Source of the DNA: Thermoleophilia bacterium
GTDB lineage: Bacteria; Actinomycetota; Thermoleophilia; Gaiellales; SKUG01
Length of the DNA: 8,271 nucleotides
Assembly (NCBI GenBank): GCA_025964455.1
Contig: JAOPYU010000281.1
Location: 1-8,271, forward strand
Direction of reading: 5' to 3'
The notes beneath the pieces are model-generated. The model saw only the letters and a program-made list of their open reading frames with translations, did not search any database and had not been told where the DNA came from. Every line of letters starts with the position of its first letter. Position 1 is the first letter of the stretch. Below, in pieces: positions 1 to 7,059 of the stretch. A program made the translations under genes and the position numbers.

Positions 1-148
1 GGTCATTCGGCCCACCGCGACGCGCCTTGAGCGTGTGACATGCACCTTGTCAATTTCTTCACACACAACGACCAGATCCACATCGTCATAGAACCCGACG
101 TATCAGTTTCAGGACCGCCGCCGTCCCATTTGACGAGACGGGCACACT
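1..148. other. Upstream non-coding region and left edge
   Basis: No gene can be supported here. One plus frame has a stop at 28-30 and another at 36-38, so up to about a dozen codons of an upstream gene could end at the left edge, but this is too short to judge. The stretch at about 40-110 is visibly richer in A and T than the genes, as expected of a promoter region for the gene at 149. TTGTCA at 47-52 matches 5 of 6 bases of a -35 consensus, but no convincing -10 box sits 16-18 bases after it. TTGACG at 130-135 is another -35-like hexamer but lies too close to the start codon. No start site can be assigned. Confidence 0.5.
36..52. promoter_or_regulatory. Possible operator: inverted repeat TGACA-N7-TGTCA
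   Basis: The arms TGACA (36-40) and TGTCA (48-52) are perfect complements around a 7-base centre, giving a 17-base dyad of a size typical for dimeric repressors. A second, wider pair, GTGTGA (33-38) and TCACAC (59-64), overlaps it. The right arm overlaps the -35-like TTGTCA at 47-52, where a bound repressor would block polymerase. Five-base arms arise often by chance, so this is only a candidate, about 100 bases upstream of the GH123-like gene. Confidence 0.25.
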
Positions 149-2242
149 GTGAGGATGGACCTCCCCCGCCGCGCGCTCCGCCTTCTCATCCTGACCGTGT
201 CAGTCGTGGTGCTGGCCCTCGCCGCAGCAGCGCCCGCGCTCGCCGCCGACCGCCTGCAGGACCAGCGAACGCTCTTCCTGGACGAGCGCTTCCGTCCGGG
301 AGCCATGCGTGCCCCACTGACATCGGGCCCACGGCCGCACGAGTTGCTCGCCGTCGCCGGCGAGTACGAGGGGTTCCAGCTGGCACTGCGCAACAGCACG
401 TCGTCCACGCTGTCGCTGTCAGCTGTGATCTCCGGCGACGCGGAGCTGTCCCAGGTCGACGGCCCCGTCTCGGCGCGCCTCCTGCGCATCGGGTTCGTGG
501 GCCTGCCCGCCGGCTCCTCTCGCCTCGGAACCTCCGCCGGGATGTACGCCGACCCGCTGCCCGAGCTGCGTCCAGCAGCCGGCGCCGCCGGGCGCCTGAG
601 TATCGCCCCGGGTCAGTGGGGCGCGATCGCGGTCGTGTACCGCGTACGCACCGATGCCACCGCCGGCGTGCGGCGCGGCCAGGTCGAGCTGCGCGGCAGT
701 GACGGCACCACCTACGCGCGGCAGCCCTTCAGCCTGGACGTGCGCCGGCTCGTCACCCGCACGAGCCGCTCTGCCTCGCTGGTGCAGCCCGGTGACACCC
801 CGGCGGCGATGAAGACCGTGCTGCTCGTCGAGGGCGACCGCTATTGGCTCGGCCACTCCGCCATGCGAAATGGCCTGTCCGCCGGGTATCCGAGCGCGCC
901 CGACCGCGGCGCGCAGCTGCAGGGCCTGTATCGCTTCTACGACGAGCACGGGGTGGCCCCGCTCGATTGGACGCTCGCCGATCCGTCCGAGAGCGGTGCG
1001 TACGGCTCGTGTGACGGCGCCACGCTCCAGCAGGCGCGCTACCTGCACGCCGAACGGGCGATCGATCCCTCGGCCACTGCCTTCCCGGCGCGCATCGTCC
1101 CCCAGCTGACCGAGGGCTGCCGCCTCGACACCACCGCCGATGACTACCACCCGACACAGGACATCGCCGGCACGCCGGGCGCGGAGCAGGACGACGTGCT
1201 GCGGCCGACTGCGCTCACCTTCTGGGCGCGCGTGCACGCGTCGTGGGCGACCAACGGCTGGTATCGGCCGGGGTCCACGTACATGCTCAACCCGTTCGAC
1301 GAGCCCGCTGACGCCACCGCCGCCTACCGTCGCACGATGAACGTCCAGGTGCCGCGGGCGACGAGCCAGGAGCGGCGCGCCACGCGCGGCAACGCCAAGG
1401 TGTTCATCTCGACCTGGCCGCGCGACGAACGACGCGTGCGCCACTGCCGGGCCGGCCGCTGCTCGACCTTCGCGCAGGAGACGTACGGCAACCGCGCGAT
1501 GTGGAACGGCTACGGCCTCGACGACCCGCTCGTGTGGATGCCGTCCAACATGCGCCTGTTCGGTCGCCCCAACACGTCACAGACGCTCGCGTACGGATTC
1601 GACCGCACGACCGAGTACCGTCGCCGCCTCGCGGCGATCAAGCGACTGCCCGGTGGCCGCGAGGTGTGGGCCTACAACTTCTACACCGCGACCCGCGCCA
1701 TGCCGCAGTTCACCATCGATGCACCCGGCACGGACTCGCGGCTGCAGTACTGGATCCTCGCCCGCGAGGGACACTCCGGTCTGTTCATGTCCAACTCCAT
1801 GCTCGGCTGGTCCACCGCGACCCGGTACATCCCCGGGACCCGCCTTCGCGAGCGCGGCAACCCCTTCGAGCAGGCGACGTACTTCAACCACAGCAAGTTC
1901 GGCGCCGCGGCCGGCTGGGGCACGTTCGTGTATCCCGCCTACGAGCCAAGCCTCGGCCTCGTCGAGGAGCGCGACCGCAACACGCAGTTCTCGCGTCCCA
2001 CGTCGAGCCTGCGGATGGAGGGCATGCGCGACGGCCAGGAGGATGCGAACCTCGTGCTCATGTACCGCCAGCGATTCGGCTCCGCCATGGTCAACCTGCG
2101 GATGCGCACGGTGATCTCGGATCCGAAGCGCGCGCTGCCCGCCACGCTGGGCAACGTCGTGTACCCGTCGTGGTCCAATGCCGGCCTCGCAGCCCGGATG
2201 GAAGCGCAGCGGCGCCTCATGATCACGCAGCTGTCGCGCTGA
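149..2242 (+). CDS. Exported GH123-like (DUF4091-type) glycoside hydrolase
   Basis: This encodes a 697-residue protein with an export signal: Arg-rich start, hydrophobic core at about residues 10-28, and a likely signal peptidase I site after Ala-Leu-Ala32. The N-terminal half looks like the beta-sandwich that precedes GH123-type barrels, with the typical GEYEGFQ motif (E72-Q77). The middle carries an NPFDEP motif with adjacent Asp384-Glu385. The C-terminal part has EGMRDGQED (E624-D632), a hallmark of the DUF4091/GH123 catalytic family. Known GH123 enzymes are beta-N-acetylgalactosaminidases that use a neighbouring Asp-Glu pair in substrate-assisted hydrolysis; that D384-E385 is this pair, and that the substrate is GalNAc-like, is inference. 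The only four cysteines (288, 324, 433, 438) could form two disulfides outside the cell. The start is GTG at 149; ATG at 155 is equally possible, and neither has a strong ribosome site. Family call fairly sure, activity unproven. Confidence 0.8.
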   Translation: MRMDLPRRALRLLILTVSVVVLALAAAAPALAADRLQDQRTLFLDERFRPGAMRAPLTSGPRPHELLAVAGEYEGFQLALRNSTSSTLSLSAVISGDAELSQVDGPVSARLLRIGFVGLPAGSSRLGTSAGMYADPLPELRPAAGAAGRLSIAPGQWGAIAVVYRVRTDATAGVRRGQVELRGSDGTTYARQPFSLDVRRLVTRTSRSASLVQPGDTPAAMKTVLLVEGDRYWLGHSAMRNGLSAGYPSAPDRGAQLQGLYRFYDEHGVAPLDWTLADPSESGAYGSCDGATLQQARYLHAERAIDPSATAFPARIVPQLTEGCRLDTTADDYHPTQDIAGTPGAEQDDVLRPTALTFWARVHASWATNGWYRPGSTYMLNPFDEPADATAAYRRTMNVQVPRATSQERRATRGNAKVFISTWPRDERRVRHCRAGRCSTFAQETYGNRAMWNGYGLDDPLVWMPSNMRLFGRPNTSQTLAYGFDRTTEYRRRLAAIKRLPGGREVWAYNFYTATRAMPQFTIDAPGTDSRLQYWILAREGHSGLFMSNSMLGWSTATRYIPGTRLRERGNPFEQATYFNHSKFGAAAGWGTFVYPAYEPSLGLVEERDRNTQFSRPTSSLRMEGMRDGQEDANLVLMYRQRFGSAMVNLRMRTVISDPKRALPATLGNVVYPSWSNAGLAARMEAQRRLMITQLSR

Positions 2243-2332
2243 TCGGCAGATGACCGAGACCGTCAGGTTTGCGGCGATTTCGCGGTTCGCGAGGACATCC
2301 TCACCACCACGGCCCGGCCGTCGCGATATGAC
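2243..2332 (+). other. Gap between glycosidase and kinase genes, with small dyads
   Basis: These 90 bases lie between the glycosidase stop and the kinase start, in the same frame as both genes, and contain no in-frame stop. Third-position G/C is only 21 of 30 codons, below the flanking genes, and no ATG, GTG or TTG occurs in frame, so it reads as non-coding. Two short dyads are present: TGAC(N7)GTCA at 2251-2265 and TCGCG-GTT-CGCGA at 2280-2292. Neither is followed by a T-run, so no terminator can be claimed. The gap could hold a kinase promoter or simply be transcribed through. Confidence 0.4.
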
Positions 2333-3961
2333 GTGACCGTGCGCGGACGCCGTCTGGATGCCGGTCGCTGGATCGTCGTGGTCACCGTGCTCGCGGCCGT
2401 CGTCGCGGGCGCGCTGGTCTTCGCAGCCACGCGGAACGGGCGAACCGGGCTCGCCGACCGGTTCGACACGCGGGCGCAGCTGGCTGCGGATTTCACGGGC
2501 ACCTACCTCGCCCAGGTCGCCCAGCGCGAGCAGCGCGTGGCGGAGGAGCAGCTGACCGGCACGGTCACGCCGCTGCGCTTCTCGGAGGTCGTGACCAACA
2601 ACGACTTCGTGGCGTCGGTCCTGCTCGACGAGGACGGCGACCTGCTGCGGGTGCATCCCAACACGGAACGCATCGATGCCTCCGGGTTCGCCTCGCGCTA
2701 CGAACACCTCACCGACGCGGTGCGCGGCGACGTCGCCGTTTCCGACATCGTGCCCTCGGCGGCGCGCGCCGAGCCGATCGTGGCGGTCGCCGCGCCCTTC
2801 TACACGGCAGGAGGACGGCGGGTCTTCAGTTCTGGCTTCCGCATCACGGACACCCCGCTCGACGTGTTCATCCGCGGCGCCGTGCCGATCAAGGGTGCTG
2901 CCGCCTACCTGGTCGACGGCGGCGGTCGCGTGATCTCCTCGAGCAGGACGGGTGTCGTCGGCGAGCAGCTCGCGGCCCAGGAGCCGACCTTCGCACGGCT
3001 GCCACTTCAGGGCGCCGGAACCGTCGATCTCGATGGCGAGCGAGCCCACTTCGTCGCCAAGCCCATCGAGGATACGGCATGGCGGGTCGTCATGACCGTG
3101 CCGACCGCCACGCTCTACGCGCCGCTGCACACCTCGACCATCCTGCAGGTCGCGGCGCTCGCGCTGCTGGTCGTGCTCGCCGGGCTCATCGCCCTGCTGG
3201 CGCGGCGGCTCATGCGAACCGAGCGCGGGTTGACCGAGAAGGTCGGCGAGCTGGAGGCCGCCAACGGAGCACTCGACGCGTTCTCGCACACGCTCGTCCA
3301 CGACCTGCGCAACCCCTTGACCGTCATCGGCGGACTCGCCCAGCTGCTCGGCGACATGCTCAAGGATGCGGACGAGCGCGTGCGCACGATGACGGGACAC
3401 ATCGAGACGAGCGCCGAGCGCATGAGCGGCCTGATCGAGGACGTGCTCGCCCTGGCGACCGTGACGCGCGCCGCCGAGCGGACCGCCTGCGACCCGCGGA
3501 TCGTCCTGGCCGAGGCCCACGGCGAGTATCCGAACGTGGAGCTCACGGTGGGTTGGATGCCGGAGGCGCTCTTCGTGGATCGTGCGGGGCTCTACCGCAC
3601 CTTCCAGAACCTGCTCGAGAACGCTGCCACCCACGGCGCCGACGCGGAGGGGCGCGTGCGCGTCGAGGTCGCGATCGACGAGAACCCGTGGAGCTGGAAG
3701 CTGACGGTTCGCGACCACGGGCCCGGCATCGCCGAGGCCGACGCGCGTCGCATCTTCCAGGCGTTCGAACGCGGCGTCGGCGCGGTGCCGGGTACGGGCA
3801 CGGGTCTCGGCCTATCGATCATCGGTGCGTTCGCCCAGGCACACGGCGGCGATGCAACGGTCGCCAACCTCGCGGACGGCGGCGCCTGCTTCACGGTCGA
3901 GATCGGCAAGTCGGCCGAGACACCGATCACCACGACGGATCGATCGACGCTGCGCGCCTGA
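2333..3961 (+). CDS. Membrane sensor histidine kinase with dCache sensor
   Basis: This 542-residue kinase should sense an extracellular signal and phosphorylate a partner response regulator. A first membrane segment (about 13-32) is followed by an extracellular domain at about 33-265 shaped like a double Cache sensor: LLDEDGD (97-103) in the first lobe, AYLVDGGG (191-198) in the second, and a closing WRVV from W250. The second membrane segment is about 270-290. There is no HAMP domain: a short, probably coiled-coil stretch (about 293-316) leads straight into the HisKA H-box HDLRNP with the phosphoacceptor His323. The ATPase domain is complete: N-box around N430, DHGPGI (461-466), IFQAF (474-478) and GTGTGLGL (487-494). 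No receiver domain or neighbouring response regulator is seen, so the partner is unknown. The start is GTG 2333, the first start codon after the preceding gene, with no ribosome site; GTG 2339 is the alternative. Ligand not predictable. Confidence 0.92.
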   Translation: MTVRGRRLDAGRWIVVVTVLAAVVAGALVFAATRNGRTGLADRFDTRAQLAADFTGTYLAQVAQREQRVAEEQLTGTVTPLRFSEVVTNNDFVASVLLDEDGDLLRVHPNTERIDASGFASRYEHLTDAVRGDVAVSDIVPSAARAEPIVAVAAPFYTAGGRRVFSSGFRITDTPLDVFIRGAVPIKGAAAYLVDGGGRVISSSRTGVVGEQLAAQEPTFARLPLQGAGTVDLDGERAHFVAKPIEDTAWRVVMTVPTATLYAPLHTSTILQVAALALLVVLAGLIALLARRLMRTERGLTEKVGELEAANGALDAFSHTLVHDLRNPLTVIGGLAQLLGDMLKDADERVRTMTGHIETSAERMSGLIEDVLALATVTRAAERTACDPRIVLAEAHGEYPNVELTVGWMPEALFVDRAGLYRTFQNLLENAATHGADAEGRVRVEVAIDENPWSWKLTVRDHGPGIAEADARRIFQAFERGVGAVPGTGTGLGLSIIGAFAQAHGGDATVANLADGGACFTVEIGKSAETPITTTDRSTLRA

Positions 3962-3964
3962 CGG

Positions 3965-6946
3965 CTACTCGACGACCAGCTCGTCGTAATCCGAATCCAC
4001 GGCGTTGACCTTCAAGTGGAGTGTCCCCGTGTTCGGATCGGTGTCGCCGGCGTTGTCGTACCAGTAGCCCGAACGGCCGAGCGAGCCGAGGGCTGCGGAG
4101 CTCGACGCCGCGCCGAAGCACCACGACCCCGTCTGGGCCACGTTGCAGCCCCAGTGGGTCACCCGGAACCCCTCGGCCCGCGGGATGGCGATGCGAACCC
4201 AGCGATCACGACCGTTGGCGAGCACGAAGCGCGTCTTGGCGGGCGTGCCGCCGGTGAAGGCGACGCGGTAGGCGGTGTTTGCGAGCACCGTGGAGTTGGC
4301 CGAATCCGCATCGTCCTCGGTGCTCGCCATGAGGCGCTGCACCGCACCGTCGGGCCGTGTGATGAGCACCGGCGCGAGCGCGGCGTGGTTCCCGGGCGCA
4401 CCGACGATGAGCGTCGCGTGGTCGGCCGTGCAGGTCATCGCGCCCCAGTCGGCGCGCGCCGTGCAGCCGGATCCGTACAGGAATGGGTTGAGCGTCGTCA
4501 CGGAGCGTCCCGGGACTCCGGTGACGGAGCCGTCCGTGTCGACGAACGCCGCAGACTGGTCCCCGTCGCGGCCCGGCGCGAGCGTCGGGATGTAGAGCTG
4601 CTTGGCGTTGGTGAATGTCAGCGCCGTCGCCGAGTTCTTCGGATCCACGCTGAAGTCGTTCTCGAGCTTGTAGCCGAGCGCGCTCTGCTCGCGCGCCGCG
4701 CCACCCGGGGTGATCCACGGCTGGAAGTTGGCGAACGAAGTCCGAGCCACGCCGACGCGACCGTCGTAGAACTCGAAGCCGCGGATCGGGTGGTCCGCAT
4801 CCCACGGTCGCGGCGCACTGCGTCCGCCGAGGCCGACGCCGCCGGAACGCAGCTCCCACGACTCGGGCGTGCCGACGTTGGCGCTCTCGCCGACGACGAA
4901 CGAGTCCTGCAGGTAGCTGTCGTTGGAGGCGAACGTCGCGCCGATGGCGTTGTCGGCCAGGGTGGATCCGGTGACGCGATGCTCGGTGCCGCGCAGCCAC
5001 ACGCCATGGTCGCGGTTCTTGAACGACGTGAAGTCCGACATCGTCGTGACGAGCGTCGCCGACTTGGTGTCAGCCGGATTCACGCGCGCGTGGTGGTGCG
5101 TCGTCTCGGTCGTGCCGTCGGGGCGCGGACCGTGGTCGAAGTTGAGCCCGTCGCGCGCATTGGCGTGCGCGACGTTGCCACTGAACTCGGTGAGCGCCAT
5201 CCGGCGGGGCCACATCGCTGCCGTCTCGGCGGGCTTGACCTTGGCGAACAGCCCGGTCGGGTGCTCCGGCAGCGCGATCCAGAAGCCGTGCCCCTCGGAG
5301 CCCGCCGCGACGTTGCCGCGCACCACGTTGTCCGGGTTGGTGATCCAGAACGACGCGGGGGACTCGTCGGAGCCGAGGATGCGCTTGCCGTCGGCGGGTC
5401 GCCGTGTCCCGAACGCCAGGTTGCCGTCGATCAGGTTGTCGCGCTCGGCGCCGTCCTCGAGGAAGAGCCCATGCCCGGCGTGGTCGAAGCAGACGTTGTT
5501 GCTGAACGTCATGCGATTCGTGCCGTGGATCGTCGCGCAGCGGTTGTTGCTGTGGTTCACGCTCGAGTTGCGGAAGTATGAGTCCGCACCCCCGTCGCCC
5601 AGCATGTGCCAGTGGATCGGGTATCGGCGCAGGATGCCCGCCTGCCCGGCGCGGTGCAGCTGTGCGCCCTCCACGCGTGCCACGCCGCCGTCCATGACCA
5701 TGACGGTCGCGCCGAACCCGCCTGCACTCGAGGTGGCCTCCCCCTCGATGGTCACGTTGCGCGAGAGCAGCGCAACCTCGGCGCGCTCGTCGAGCTGGCG
5801 GCCCGCGATCGTCTGGACCACGCCGTAGTGCGTGTACTCGAGCTTGCGATCGAGGGTCAGCACGTTGCCCGCAAAGGCCGTGATCGTGGCTTCGTCGTCC
5901 TGGTTGAAGTTGAAGTCGGTGGAGGCGATCGCGATTCGGTCGCCGACGCGCCAGCCGGTCGCCTTGTCGAGCGTGATGGTCGTGGCGCCCTTGGGCGCCG
6001 TTGCGCCCAGGCGCGTCCAGCCGACACGAGCCTGCCCGTGCAGCTCGAGACGGCCGCCCATCACGCCCACGGTCTTGTCGCCCATGTTCATCACGTCTTC
6101 GCCGGGCGTGCGATCGCGCAGGCGGATGGTCGCCTGCTGCTGGAAGGGAGCTGACTCGGTACCGACGTAGAGCGCGCCGTGCACGAGCACCCAGTCCGCC
6201 TCGAGCAGCAGGTCCTGCCGGTTGAACTGCAAGGTGCCGTTGATCGTGAGGTTCTGCAGCGACACGTCCTGGTCGAGCAGGACCGACATGCCGGCCGGGA
6301 TGGTCACGGAGGAGCCTTCGGCGGGAACCGCCCCACCCCAGGTCGCTGGATCCGACCAGGGCTTGCCGGGGATCACCGGATCGACCACCTTCGGCTTGGG
6401 CTTGGGTGGATACAGCCGGGCTGCGGGCACGACCTGCGTGCCGCGCACGCCCGGGCCCTTCCAGCGCAGCGACGCGCTGGCGAGTCCGTTGGATTCGAAG
6501 TAGTCGATGCGGATGGCGTGGCGACCCTTGGTGAGGCGGAGTGCGGCGGAACTGGTGCGCGGCTTCACTGCGCGGCTCCAGCGGTTGATCCGCAGCTTGC
6601 CGTCGATCCAGACCCGCACGCCGTCGCTTGCCTGCATGCTCACCGTGTAGCGCCCGGTCGACGGGGCCTCGAGGAAGCCGGTCCAGCGCGCGCCGAAGGT
6701 GTCGCGAGCGATCCGCTTGGAGGGCGACAGCGCGCGCCAGTTGAAGTGCACGCGAGCGTCGACCCGGGTCATGACGGGGCGACGGAACGCCGTGTCGTCG
6801 TAGTAGGTGGCAGCGAGTCCGTGGCGCACGGTGACAGCGGCAGCTGCCTGGCTCGCGCCGAAGGAGAGCCAGGCGGCGACGACCGCCAACCCCGCGATGC
6901 ATGCGAGGACCACTCGCATGCGCTGCTCGACCCTGTCCACCTGCAT
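3965..6946 (-). CDS. Exported PA14-G8-beta-helix protein, CEMIP/TMEM2-like
   Basis: From ATG at 6944-6946 this encodes 993 residues. A signal peptide (hydrophobic core about 12-30, cleavage near 34-37 in an Ala run) precedes a PA14 domain at about 43-179 (GLAATYY start, DGVRVWIDG in the middle), usually a carbohydrate-binding beta-barrel. A Pro-Lys linker (PPKPKPK, about 180) leads to a G8 domain at about 195-310 (DPATWGG, VTIPAG, NGTLQF). The long remainder is a right-handed parallel beta-helix. RYPIHWHMLG (H445, H447) and HAGHGLFLEDG (H489-G499) closely resemble signatures of animal CEMIP, TMEM2 and PKHD1L1, proteins linked to hyaluronan binding or breakdown. Cysteine pairs near the C-terminus (GSGC...MTC, WGC...SWC) suit an exported protein. 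Polysaccharide binding or depolymerisation is inferred; substrate unknown. An upstream ATG at 7051 would add 35 Arg-rich residues before the signal and overlap the divergent promoter; ATG 6919 is a second alternative. Adhesin is another possible role. Confidence 0.87.
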   Translation of the reverse strand: MQVDRVEQRMRVVLACIAGLAVVAAWLSFGASQAAAAVTVRHGLAATYYDDTAFRRPVMTRVDARVHFNWRALSPSKRIARDTFGARWTGFLEAPSTGRYTVSMQASDGVRVWIDGKLRINRWSRAVKPRTSSAALRLTKGRHAIRIDYFESNGLASASLRWKGPGVRGTQVVPAARLYPPKPKPKVVDPVIPGKPWSDPATWGGAVPAEGSSVTIPAGMSVLLDQDVSLQNLTINGTLQFNRQDLLLEADWVLVHGALYVGTESAPFQQQATIRLRDRTPGEDVMNMGDKTVGVMGGRLELHGQARVGWTRLGATAPKGATTITLDKATGWRVGDRIAIASTDFNFNQDDEATITAFAGNVLTLDRKLEYTHYGVVQTIAGRQLDERAEVALLSRNVTIEGEATSSAGGFGATVMVMDGGVARVEGAQLHRAGQAGILRRYPIHWHMLGDGGADSYFRNSSVNHSNNRCATIHGTNRMTFSNNVCFDHAGHGLFLEDGAERDNLIDGNLAFGTRRPADGKRILGSDESPASFWITNPDNVVRGNVAAGSEGHGFWIALPEHPTGLFAKVKPAETAAMWPRRMALTEFSGNVAHANARDGLNFDHGPRPDGTTETTHHHARVNPADTKSATLVTTMSDFTSFKNRDHGVWLRGTEHRVTGSTLADNAIGATFASNDSYLQDSFVVGESANVGTPESWELRSGGVGLGGRSAPRPWDADHPIRGFEFYDGRVGVARTSFANFQPWITPGGAAREQSALGYKLENDFSVDPKNSATALTFTNAKQLYIPTLAPGRDGDQSAAFVDTDGSVTGVPGRSVTTLNPFLYGSGCTARADWGAMTCTADHATLIVGAPGNHAALAPVLITRPDGAVQRLMASTEDDADSANSTVLANTAYRVAFTGGTPAKTRFVLANGRDRWVRIAIPRAEGFRVTHWGCNVAQTGSWCFGAASSSAALGSLGRSGYWYDNAGDTDPNTGTLHLKVNAVDSDYDELVVE
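3970..3986 (+). terminator. Weak hairpin just past the kinase stop
   Basis: CGACGA (3970-3975) and TCGTCG (3981-3986) form a perfect 6-base-pair stem with a 5-base loop, starting 8 bases after the kinase stop codon. TAAT follows, not a T-run, so this is not a classical intrinsic terminator. It also lies inside the last codons of the convergent gene (the Asp-Glu-Leu-Val region), which may fully explain the sequence. A weak or bidirectional transcription barrier is possible. Confidence 0.25.
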
Positions 6947-6949
6947 CTG

Positions 6950-6962
6950 CTCCACCACTCCC
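6950..6962 (-). promoter_or_regulatory. Ribosome binding site deciding the G8 gene start
   Basis: Read on the minus strand, GGGAG (6962-6958) and GGTGGAG (6956-6950) lie 11 and 3 bases before ATG 6946. The 11-base spacing of GGGAG is usable and GGTGGAG is close. Neither ATG 6919 nor ATG 7051 has as good a site, which is why the 993-residue form is preferred. Confidence 0.45.
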
Positions 6963-6969
6963 GAAAGAC

Positions 6970-6985
6970 CCGACCCTTGAGTCGG
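6970..6985. promoter_or_regulatory. Inverted repeat CCGAC-CCTTGA-GTCGG
   Basis: CCGAC (6970-6974) and GTCGG (6981-6985) are perfect complements around CCTTGA. In DNA this could be an operator; in the mRNA of the minus-strand G8 gene it would form a small hairpin a few bases upstream of the GGGAG ribosome site and might tune translation. The arms are only five bases, so chance is not excluded. Confidence 0.3.
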
Positions 6986-7005
6986 CGTGCGACCGCGCCC
7001 CTTGA
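6974..7005. repeat. CCCTTGA direct repeat, 25-base period
   Basis: CCCTTGA occurs at 6974-6980 and again at 6999-7005, a spacing of 25 bases, inside the divergent promoter region. Two same-facing boxes in such a place can be binding sites for an activator or -35-like elements. A related CCTTGA (25-30) and CCTTGT (45-50) lie upstream of the GH123-like gene. The motif is short and the link is tentative. Confidence 0.3.
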
Positions 7006-7059
7006 TCTGAAAACGACACCGCCTGATGGCTGGGCGTGCGCGCGCTACCATGTGCCTCG

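Larger units (their letters stand above)
6947..7059. promoter_or_regulatory. Divergent promoter region of the two exported-protein genes
   Basis: This 113-base region separates the minus-strand G8 gene from the plus-strand gene at 7060 and must hold both promoters unless one gene starts further upstream. On the plus strand TACCAT (7046-7051) is a plausible -10 box whose start point would fall on or next to ATG 7060, giving a leaderless mRNA; this fits the absence of a ribosome site there. A -35 partner is poor (CTGATG near 7023). A clear minus-strand promoter could not be picked out. Shared control of the two genes is possible. Confidence 0.45.

Noticed and set aside
1..38. 3' end of an upstream gene
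   Set aside because: Stops in two frames (28-30, 36-38) allow it, but fewer than 13 codons are visible and neither frame can be preferred.
2240..2335. Glycosidase-kinase fusion by stop readthrough, since both share a frame with no further stop between them
   Set aside because: The 30 codons between have reduced third-position G/C and no motif, the kinase has its own membrane start, and a signal-peptide enzyme fused ahead of TM1 would be unusual. One ordinary TGA followed by a gap explains it.
1577..3718. 713-codon open frame on the minus strand across the glycosidase and kinase genes
   Set aside because: It spans two genes with clear domain motifs on the other strand. Its product is Arg/Gly/His-rich with no recognisable motif. 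Long antisense frames are normal at this GC content.
4016..5581. 521-codon plus-strand frame opposite the G8 gene
   Set aside because: The composition is low-complexity Arg/Val/Gly, there is no family motif, and it lies fully antisense to a well-supported gene.
6947..7051. Longer 1028-residue form of the G8 protein starting at 7051
   Set aside because: The extra 35 residues are basic, precede a complete signal peptide and cover the divergent promoter, while a better ribosome site serves ATG 6946.
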